This document shows positions 1 through 5,280 of a stretch of DNA of 5,280 nt, one piece after another. Under the pieces are notes generated by a model. The model saw only the letters and a list, made by a program, of their open reading frames with translations. It ran no database searches and was not told where the DNA came from. The stretch is from an uncultured Opitutia bacterium (GTDB lineage: Bacteria; Verrucomicrobiota; Verrucomicrobiia; Opitutales; UBA953), in contig CAJBPJ010000194.1 of assembly GCA_903957465.1 (NCBI GenBank), forward strand, positions 1 through 5,280, in the 5' to 3' direction. Position numbers and translations under genes: made by a program. Each line of letters opens with the position of its first letter. Position 1 is the stretch's first letter.

Positions 1-895
1 CATCTACTTAACCTTGGGTGCGATGGCTGGATTGGCAGGCCTACTCATTGCACTTAATAGCACAACGGCATCGAGCTCAGCGACGGCACTCATCTTGCTT
101 GGCTTCGGAACGCTCGCTTCCCTCTTCCCTTTCCACTCTTGGGCTGCACCAGGCTACTCTGCTGCCCCAAGTCCAGTCTCCATGATTCACGCCGGTGCGT
201 TAAAGAAGTTCGGCCTGCTCATGATTATTCAGTTCACCATTGGACATTTGGGGGCGTGGTCCAATTTGCTTCTCTGGCTTGCACTTGGAAACACGGTGTT
301 CGTCAGCTTAATCTGTTTATCGCAGCGCGATCTCAAGCAACTCGTCAGCTGGAGTTCGGTCGCCCACATGGGACCGATTTTCCTTGGGCTCTGGGTGACA
401 GACTTAACTGGAAAAGCGGACGGCGTTCATGCAGCCATCTTCCTCATGGTGGCGCACGGCTTAAGTGCCGCTGCACTCTTCTCACTCTCGAATGACGTGC
501 GCACGCGTACGGGCACTTACCGCATTGAAGAACTTGGCGGTCTTGCTAATCGCACACCTGTACTGGCCGCCCTTTTTGTCGCCGCATCCATGGCGTCCAT
601 CGGCCTTCCTGGTTTCGCAAATTTCTGGGGAGAATTCGGCATCTTCCTTTCCCTGCGTGATCAATCCCTTTGGATTCAAGTTGCAGCTGCGTCCACAATC
701 ATCGTGTCGGCAATTTACATGCTCCGTGCGGTTGCGGCGGTGTTCTATGGACCCTTAAACCCGGAAATCGAAAAATCTCCCGCAAACCTGCACGACTTAA
801 CTTGGTCAGACCGACTCATCCCCCTTTTCCTACTCGGCGCTTCGTTAGCACTGGGCTTTAACCCTTCACTTCTGACCCGCTTGTTCACCCCATGA
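1..895 (+). CDS. nuoM: NADH-quinone oxidoreductase subunit M (complex I), 5'-truncated by window edge
   Basis: This is the C-terminal part of an antiporter-like membrane subunit of respiratory complex I, which couples NADH:quinone electron transfer to proton pumping. The frame is open from base 2 with no stop, so the gene begins before the window; the TTG at 14 and ATG at 23 are internal. Visible marks of the family are FPFHSW (about 128-145), a SPVSMIHAGALKKFG helix (about 170-214) and QRDLKQLVSWSSVAHMG (about 323-373). Further on are the MVAHGLSAAALF helix with its His, and IGLPGFANFWGEF with the TM12 glutamate at 632-634. The rest is a chain of hydrophobic helices ending shortly before the TGA at 893-895. 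The lysine usually found three residues before the FPFH proline region in TM7 (E. coli NuoM K234) aligns with Leu (113-115), and the usual PDAH after the Trp reads APGY. It overlaps nuoN by 4 bases, which supports NuoM over a Mrp or Hyf homologue. Subunit identity is fairly sure; whether it pumps normally is not. Confidence 0.9.
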   Translation, partial: IYLTLGAMAGLAGLLIALNSTTASSSATALILLGFGTLASLFPFHSWAAPGYSAAPSPVSMIHAGALKKFGLLMIIQFTIGHLGAWSNLLLWLALGNTVFVSLICLSQRDLKQLVSWSSVAHMGPIFLGLWVTDLTGKADGVHAAIFLMVAHGLSAAALFSLSNDVRTRTGTYRIEELGGLANRTPVLAALFVAASMASIGLPGFANFWGEFGIFLSLRDQSLWIQVAAASTIIVSAIYMLRAVAAVFYGPLNPEIEKSPANLHDLTWSDRLIPLFLLGASLALGFNPSLLTRLFTP

Positions 896-2379
896 CTCAC
901 TTGATCGCCGCTTTAGATTCCTTCAAAGGCCTCGCACCTACTGCCAGTGATTGGTACTCGCTCCTCCCTGAGATTGTTATCGCGGGACTCGGCGTCTTTG
1001 CCCTTCTCCAGTCCTTATTCCTCCCTAGCAACGCTCGGTGGTTAATCCCGTCGGTCGCACGTATCGGATTGGTCTTTGCTGCGTATCTTTCAATCAACGC
1101 AATCCAGAACCCCGATAGCGACTTTAGTGGACTACTCGGGGATGGCTCTTCCACCTGGCGACTTCTCTTCATCACCTGCGCACTACTCACCAGCTTAATT
1201 GCTTCACGCTTCATCAAAGCACATGGCGCAGATGACGCTGAGTACCATCACTTACTCCTCTTAGTCACTGCTGCATTCATGGTGCTTTCACAAGCTAACC
1301 ATGTCGTTAGCTTTTTTGTGGCGCTCGAAATGGCGACCGTTGGCCTTTACATTCTCGTCGGCTTTCTCCGTAAAAGTAACGCTTCGCTAGAAGCAGGCGT
1401 AAAATACCTCGTGGCCGGCGGCTTGAGCTCGGCCCTGCTCTTAATGGGCTTTGTATTGCTCTACGGTGTTGCGGGCATGAATCAGGGAGTGACCGATGCA
1501 TTGTCGTTTGATGACATTGCTTTAGCTTTAACCGCTAACCCGAACAGCGTCTTAGGCTTAGTCGGGGCTGCCCTCGTCATCTGTGGCGTGGCTTTCAAAA
1601 TTGGCTCGTTCCCTTTCCACAGCTGGATCCCCGACGTCTATCAAGGTGCACCAACGCCGACGACGGCCTTGCTTGCGACCAGCTCCAAAGCTGCGGGCGT
1701 CGTTGGCTTAATCATTCTAATGCAGGGACCCCTTCTCCCGATTCTTCCGCAAGTATCGATTGTCTTAACCGTACTCGCGGCCGGGTCCTTGCTCACGGGT
1801 AACGTCGGCGCACTCGGCTCAACCCAAACCAAACGGGCACTCGCGCTTTCGGGCGTATCGCATGCAGGATTCATTCTCGCCGGACTCAGTACGGTTAGTT
1901 CTAAATCACAATTCCCTTACGCGCACGGCATCGTACTCTTGTACCTTGGAGCCTACTGCGTTGCCACATTCGCGACCATGGGAGCTCTTGCGGCTATTCC
2001 GGCAGAAAGCGACGATCGACGATCCTTGCTCGATTTGCGCGGACTTATTCGCCGCAGTCCATCACTGACTGCGTCACTAACGCTTGGCATCGGCTCGCTG
2101 GCTGGCATCCCGCCCTCGCTCGGCTTCTTTACTAAATTAATGGTGCTGCTCTTGCTTATCCAAACTCAAGCGTGGGGCCTGCTTGCCCTCTCGGTTGTCA
2201 GCGTAGCCATCAGCATCTACTATTACTTCGCAATTATCCGTGAGGCGACTCTGCGCACAACCGTTGACGACAAATCGACGAGCCTTTCACTTCCGTGGGC
2301 TACCCAAAACCTACCTTTGTTTTTAGGAATTCTGACAGCTCTCGGCGGCATCCTATTGGCCCTTCTAAAGTATAACTAG
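892..2379 (+). CDS. nuoN: NADH-quinone oxidoreductase subunit N (complex I)
   Basis: This is a complete 495-residue membrane subunit of complex I, the usual length for NuoN, one of three antiporter-like proton channels in the membrane arm. The signature is FKIGSFPFHSWIPDVYQGAP followed by TPTTALLATSSKAAG, at about residues 235-269. Polar channel residues match E. coli NuoN with constant spacing: E146 (E133), K171 (K158), K236 (K217), H243 (H224), K266 (K247) and K415 in GIPPSLGFFTKL (K395). The TKRALALSGVSHAGF segment (313-327) is the usual conserved loop and helix, except that Leu319 stands where E. coli has Tyr300. About 14 hydrophobic helices can be counted. The ATG lies in the ATGA overlap with the nuoM stop, and no Shine-Dalgarno-like sequence precedes it, so translation is probably coupled to nuoM. 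It is probably the last nuo gene here, because the next gene is convergent and shares its stop. Confidence 0.96.
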   Translation: MTHLIAALDSFKGLAPTASDWYSLLPEIVIAGLGVFALLQSLFLPSNARWLIPSVARIGLVFAAYLSINAIQNPDSDFSGLLGDGSSTWRLLFITCALLTSLIASRFIKAHGADDAEYHHLLLLVTAAFMVLSQANHVVSFFVALEMATVGLYILVGFLRKSNASLEAGVKYLVAGGLSSALLLMGFVLLYGVAGMNQGVTDALSFDDIALALTANPNSVLGLVGAALVICGVAFKIGSFPFHSWIPDVYQGAPTPTTALLATSSKAAGVVGLIILMQGPLLPILPQVSIVLTVLAAGSLLTGNVGALGSTQTKRALALSGVSHAGFILAGLSTVSSKSQFPYAHGIVLLYLGAYCVATFATMGALAAIPAESDDRRSLLDLRGLIRRSPSLTASLTLGIGSLAGIPPSLGFFTKLMVLLLLIQTQAWGLLALSVVSVAISIYYYFAIIREATLRTTVDDKSTSLSLPWATQNLPLFLGILTALGGILLALLKYN

Positions 2380-3314
2380 GCCTGGCGCTTGCCGCGCGGG
2401 TGGAACTTCCGGTGAGAGTCGCTCAACTTTGCCTTTTCAACAGAGGTGTAAATTTGGGTCGTGGCGATATCCGCGTGACCCAGCATTTCCTGGATTGAAC
2501 GCAGGTCCGCACCGCCGCCCAGCAGGTGGGTTGCAAACGCGTGACGAAGTAAGTGTGGCTTCACAGGCTTATCGATGCCGGCGCGCCGTGCGGCAGCTTT
2601 GACGCCAACCCAAAAGGTTTTTCGTGAAAGCGCTTCGCCGCGCGCTGAAAGAAATATCGCACTACCTGTTTTGGCTCGGACTAATTTAGGGCGTCCGGCC
2701 TTGAGGTATGCACGAAGGGCAACGAGGGTGGCTTCGCCGACTGGAACAACGCGATCTTTGGATCCTTTACCACGAACACGAACAACGGCTTCGTCCGTAT
2801 CGAGTGCTTGGAGTTCTAAATTGCATAACTCAGAAACACGGAGGCCTGATCCATACATCAACTCAAGCATCGCACGGTCACGCAATCCTTGTGGCGTTGA
2901 GGTGTCGGGTGCGACGACCAGACGGACAGCTTCTTCGGGCGAAAGCATCCCAGGCAGCTTGCGACGAATGCGCGGACTCTTCGCTAGTTCACAGAAATCA
3001 TCTCGTCGAAATCCCGAGCGAACCAAATGACCGGCCAAAGCGCGGACAGCTGAAAGCTTACGAGAAAGCGTAGCGGGCGAAGAGCCTCGCTTATCCAACA
3101 ATCGAATAAAGGCATCCACTTCGCCGCGGCCCACAGCCATCCAAACGGTTTTTCCAGTACGTCCACAGTGTGTGGCAAATTGCAGCAAATCGGTCTCGTA
3201 AGCCGAAGCCGTATGCGGCGAAAGCCCACGTTCTAGCGAAAGATGGGCCAAGAAGGCGTCAATTGCCTCCCGAAGGCCTTCCGGAACTGACTCGCTGGGG
3301 TGCCGTGGGCACAT
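2376..3314 (-). CDS. xerD: Site-specific tyrosine recombinase XerD
   Basis: This is a tyrosine recombinase that, with a XerC partner, resolves chromosome dimers at dif during segregation. Numbered from the ATG at 3314 (312 residues; E. coli XerD has 298), an N-terminal core-binding domain (about 14-105, with FLAHLSLERGLSPHTASAYETDL) precedes the catalytic domain (about 120-300). All six catalytic residues are present: R159 in GSGLRVSEL, K183 in GKGSKDR, H254 and R257 in HLLRHAFATHLL, H280 in LGHADIATTQIY, and Tyr289. The C-terminal SDSHRKFHPRG segment resembles the XerD tail (HPRA) more than XerC. The reading frame extends to another ATG at 3350, giving 324 residues and leaving 12 bases to argA; a GTG at 3320 is a third option, with a weak GGGGG 8 bases upstream. 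I chose 3314 because even this adds about 10 residues to the family N-terminus, but no start has a good ribosome binding site. Its stop overlaps that of nuoN. It lacks an adjacent integrase-like cargo, so it is a chromosomal Xer protein rather than a phage integrase. Confidence 0.94.
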   Translation of the reverse strand: MCPRHPSESVPEGLREAIDAFLAHLSLERGLSPHTASAYETDLLQFATHCGRTGKTVWMAVGRGEVDAFIRLLDKRGSSPATLSRKLSAVRALAGHLVRSGFRRDDFCELAKSPRIRRKLPGMLSPEEAVRLVVAPDTSTPQGLRDRAMLELMYGSGLRVSELCNLELQALDTDEAVVRVRGKGSKDRVVPVGEATLVALRAYLKAGRPKLVRAKTGSAIFLSARGEALSRKTFWVGVKAAARRAGIDKPVKPHLLRHAFATHLLGGGADLRSIQEMLGHADIATTQIYTSVEKAKLSDSHRKFHPRGKRQA

Positions 3315-3350
3315 GCACACGAGTGTTGCCCCCGACGGCACGGAGTCCAT

Positions 3351-3356
3351 AAGGAA
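3351..3356 (+). promoter_or_regulatory. Ribosome binding site of argA
   Basis: AAGGAA lies 6 bases before the ATG at 3363 and is the best Shine-Dalgarno match near any start in the window. It decides the argA start: the in-frame GTG at 3300 would add 21 residues rich in His, Cys and Arg that do not resemble the family N-terminus. The site begins right next to the alternative xerD ATG (3348-3350, opposite strand). Confidence 0.7.
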
Positions 3357-3362
3357 CGACGC

Positions 3363-4691
3363 ATGAGTAGTCCGCGAGAACGCGCCATCAAACCCACCGA
3401 CCTGCGTGGCATCCTACGGTATGTCCCAATGTTCCGTGATCACATCTTTGTCATCGCCGTTGATGGTGCCGTGGTCGGTCACGAAAATTTCGTCAATCTC
3501 GTGACAGATATCGCCGTTCTCCGGAGCCTCTCGATCAAGGTGGTTCTTGTCCACGGCATTGGGCACCAGCTCGGAGAACTCATTCGCGAGCATCACGTCA
3601 AAGCTGCCGACATCCAAGGCGAAGGACCCACGGATGCTCCCACCATGTCGCTCGCGCGTGAAGCAGCGGCACTCGTTTCACAAACCATCCTCGAAAATCT
3701 TTCCCAGGCAGGCTTGCGTTGCGCCATCACGAACGCCGTGCGGGCAACGCGGGTTGGCGTCATTCGCGGTAAAGATCACCTCTTCACCGGTAAAGTTGAG
3801 AAGGTTGATACTGCCCTACTCACCTCGATGCTTAACCAGGATATTCTTCCCTTGGTAACGCCGATTGTCTGCGATCGCGAGGGACAGTCTTTACGCGTCA
3901 ACAGCGACCACCTTGCCGCAGAACTGGCCGTGGCCCTGCGTGCCTCCAAACTTATTTACCTGACGCCCTACACAGGTCTTACCGTCAACGGTGAGGTTAA
4001 GGTGAACTTACCCGAAGACGAGTTAGCCACACTCCTCAAAGACAAGAAGCTTGGCCTCGAGCCCCGGTTGCGGAGCAAGGCAATGCATGCAGCCTTTGCC
4101 CTCGATGAAGGCGTTCCGCGGGCACACATCCTCGATGGAAGAGTCTTTGGCGGACTACTCATTGAGATTTTCGATAAAGTCGGCCTCGGCACGATGGTGC
4201 ACGCCAATGACTATGATCGTATCCGCCTGGCAAAAAAGAAAGACACACAGGCTCTTTACAATCTTGCGAAGCACGGCGCACGGTCCGACGCGCTTATCGC
4301 CCGTTCACGCCAACAAATTGATCAGTCCATCAGCGACTTCATTGTCTATGAAATCGACGATTCGATTATCGGTTGTGCAGCTTTACGTAAATACACCGAC
4401 CAGTCACACATCATGGAAGTTGGCGCTGTCTACGTACAGCCGTTCTACCATGGACGTGGTGTCGGCAAGAAGCTCGTTGAGTACATCAAACGGAAAGCCA
4501 AACAAGCAGGAGCTAAGAAGCTCATTGCCCTAACGACCCAAACCCAAGGCTTCTTTACGGGTGCCTGTGATTTTGAAGAAGGCTCACTGGCAGATTTGCC
4601 TGCGCAACGTCGCCGGGAGTTAAAGAATAGCGGCCGTGGCTCACGGGTACTGACCTTCTCGCTGAAGCGGTTTATCGAAAATCCTCGCTAA
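3363..4691 (+). CDS. argA: Amino-acid N-acetyltransferase (N-acetylglutamate synthase), ArgA type
   Basis: This enzyme transfers acetyl from acetyl-CoA to glutamate, the first step of arginine biosynthesis. The 442 residues match classical bacterial ArgA (443 in E. coli) from end to end. Residues about 20-275 form the amino-acid-kinase-like domain, with FVIAVDGAVVGHENF (28-43), VVLVHGIGHQL (60-70) and the SDHLAAELAVAL helix (181-192). The Gly-rich HGGGPQ of true acetylglutamate kinases is HGIGHQ here, so this domain is unlikely to phosphorylate and probably serves as the regulatory arginine-binding module known in the family. Residues about 286-435 are a GNAT acetyltransferase domain, with IIGCAALRKY, GAVYVQPFYHGRGVGKKL (acetyl-CoA loop H363-G368, His in place of the usual Gln/Arg) and AKKLIALTTQTQGFF. 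The C-terminal DLPAQRRRELKNSGRGSRVL aligns with the LLPESKKQLYNYQRKSKVL end of E. coli ArgA. Arginine feedback inhibition is expected from the family but cannot be read from sequence. No other arg gene is next to it. Confidence 0.95.
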   Translation: MSSPRERAIKPTDLRGILRYVPMFRDHIFVIAVDGAVVGHENFVNLVTDIAVLRSLSIKVVLVHGIGHQLGELIREHHVKAADIQGEGPTDAPTMSLAREAAALVSQTILENLSQAGLRCAITNAVRATRVGVIRGKDHLFTGKVEKVDTALLTSMLNQDILPLVTPIVCDREGQSLRVNSDHLAAELAVALRASKLIYLTPYTGLTVNGEVKVNLPEDELATLLKDKKLGLEPRLRSKAMHAAFALDEGVPRAHILDGRVFGGLLIEIFDKVGLGTMVHANDYDRIRLAKKKDTQALYNLAKHGARSDALIARSRQQIDQSISDFIVYEIDDSIIGCAALRKYTDQSHIMEVGAVYVQPFYHGRGVGKKLVEYIKRKAKQAGAKKLIALTTQTQGFFTGACDFEEGSLADLPAQRRRELKNSGRGSRVLTFSLKRFIENPR

Positions 4692-4701
4692 GCTTTTAGC
4701 G
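4686..4701. other. Small hairpin spanning the argA and UDG stop codons
   Basis: CGCTAA-GCTT-TTAGCG forms a 6-bp perfect stem with a 4-base loop. The left arm carries the argA TAA (4689-4691) and the right arm carries the complementary-strand TAA of the UDG gene (4696-4698). Neither strand has a T-run after it, so it is not a convincing intrinsic terminator. It may slow or help end transcription from both sides, or may simply follow from two facing TAA stops within a few bases. Confidence 0.35.
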
Positions 4702-5280
4702 GAAGAAGCCGCGTTGCTTCTCGCTAATCGGCATTCCGATTTTCTCCATCACAGCGAGCAAGTCCTCCCAGAAATGGCGCTTGGGCGTTTGGCTGGGATT
4801 CTTGAGTAAATACGAGGGGTGGAACGTTGCGATGACTTCAAGACCTTCGACGGTGTGCCACCGGCCACGTTCTTCCGTAATGCGTTTCTTAAAATCGCCC
4901 GTGAGCGCGTGCAAAGTCGTACCCCCCAAGGCCACAACAACCTTTGGTTTGATCACTGCCAACTGCGCACGCAGGTACGGAAGACAGAAAGCAAGCTCGC
5001 GCGGGGTTGGCGTGCGGCTGCCATAACCCGTCGGGGTCTCTGGGCGCCACTTCATAACGTAGGTCGTATAAATATTTTCACGAGACAGCCCCATGGCCTT
5101 TAAGGCCTTCTCTAAAAGTTGACCGTTCTCTCCGGCAAATGATTTACTTTCATATTCGTCATCTTCCGTTGGCGCTTCACCCACAAAAACAATTTCTGCG
5201 TCAAGGTTGCCTGCACCAAAAATAAGTGGCTTCACTTTTCCTAAATGACGTTGGCATTCGGCGCAGGCCTTAACGATTTC
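4696..5280 (-). CDS. Uracil-DNA glycosylase, family 4-like (iron-sulphur), 5'-truncated by window edge
   Basis: This belongs to the uracil-DNA glycosylase superfamily, which removes uracil from DNA to start base-excision repair. The frame continues past the GTG at 5235 to the window edge, where it reads CAECQRHLGKVKPLIFGAG. The CxxC (codons 5263-5265 and 5254-5256) is the first half of the family 4 [4Fe-4S] site, so 5235 is not the start and the N-terminus is outside. Then come motif A as GEAPTEDDEYESKSF (usually GEAPGxDED..G.PF), GQLLEKALKAMGLSRENIY, KWRP, RTPTPRELAFCLPYL, IKPKVVVALGG and motif B HPSYLL. Compared with the common TNVVKCRP, this protein reads TYVMKWRP: the third cluster Cys is Trp (5047-5049) and the Asn four residues earlier is Tyr (5059-5061). 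The fourth Cys remains (4984-4986). An insertion (ETPTGYGS) replaces the short PGN loop before RTPTP. It converges on argA with 4 bases between stops. Superfamily membership is sure; activity on uracil is less so. Confidence 0.88.
   Translation of the reverse strand, partial: EIVKACAECQRHLGKVKPLIFGAGNLDAEIVFVGEAPTEDDEYESKSFAGENGQLLEKALKAMGLSRENIYTTYVMKWRPETPTGYGSRTPTPRELAFCLPYLRAQLAVIKPKVVVALGGTTLHALTGDFKKRITEERGRWHTVEGLEVIATFHPSYLLKNPSQTPKRHFWEDLLAVMEKIGMPISEKQRGFFR

Noticed and set aside
14..895. nuoM starting at TTG 14 or ATG 23 as a short complete gene
   Set aside because: The frame is open to base 2, NuoM is normally much longer, and the visible part begins in the middle of the proton-antiporter domain.
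2381..2400. GGC-GCTT-GCC hairpin after nuoN as a terminator
   Set aside because: The stem is only 3 strong pairs, there is no T-run, and it lies inside the xerD coding sequence.
2575..3073. Long open frames on the + strand opposite xerD (2575-3030 and 2708-3073)
   Set aside because: They are Arg/Ser/Thr-rich shadows of the clearly real minus-strand recombinase and resemble no family.
2376..3350. XerD as the integrase of a mobile element or genomic island
   Set aside because: No repeats, tRNA, excisionase or cargo genes are nearby, both neighbours are housekeeping genes, and the C-terminus is typical of chromosomal XerD.
3325..3353. Sigma-70-like promoter TTGCCC - 17 bases - CATAAG before argA
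   Set aside because: Both hexamers match only 4 of 6 and the -10 overlaps the ribosome binding site; chance occurrence is likely, so it is mentioned as a candidate but not annotated.
3300..3362. Upstream in-frame GTG start for argA at 3300 (463 residues)
   Set aside because: The added 21 residues do not match the ArgA N-terminus, and the ATG at 3363 has a good AAGGAA site and gives the expected 442 residues.
4051..4533. 160-residue open frame inside argA in another + frame
   Set aside because: It lies wholly within a conserved, well-matched coding sequence and its product shows no recognisable domain.
4696..5235. Complete 179-residue UDG starting at GTG 5235
   Set aside because: The frame is open to the window edge and the residues before the GTG contain the CxxC of the family, so the true start lies outside.

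Overview
The window is an ordinary-looking piece of bacterial chromosome, densely packed with protein genes and of medium GC content by eye. It holds five genes: the 3' part of nuoM, complete nuoN, xerD and argA, and the 3' part of a family 4-type uracil-DNA glycosylase gene. No mobile element, CRISPR array, tRNA, rRNA or long intergenic region was seen, and no stretch over about 50 bases lacks a gene. I found no evidence of an undescribed multi-gene system. The observations worth a second look are residue substitutions and unusually tight gene junctions.

Layout. On the + strand, nuoM (cut off at its 5' end) overlaps nuoN by ATGA. These are the last two proton-pumping membrane subunits of respiratory complex I and probably close a nuo operon. 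nuoN then meets xerD head-on; their TAG stops share one palindromic CTAG. xerD (minus strand) encodes a complete XerD-type tyrosine recombinase for chromosome-dimer resolution. It diverges from argA (+ strand), a full-length two-domain N-acetylglutamate synthase that starts arginine biosynthesis. argA converges on the UDG gene (minus strand) with only 4 bases between stops. That gene runs off the right edge, and its first two iron-sulphur cysteines are visible just before the edge.

Organism. Complex I and a bacterial ArgA of the kinase-like plus GNAT type point to a Gram-negative-type bacterium with aerobic or anaerobic respiration. From memory only, the UDG (Trp in place of the third cluster Cys, an insertion after the RP motif, and a C-terminus ending ISEKQRGFF) resembles Verrucomicrobiota/Opitutae proteins. 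I hold that assignment weakly.

Function. The genes are housekeeping and functionally unrelated (respiration, chromosome segregation, arginine synthesis, base-excision repair). Only nuoM-nuoN form a clear functional unit.
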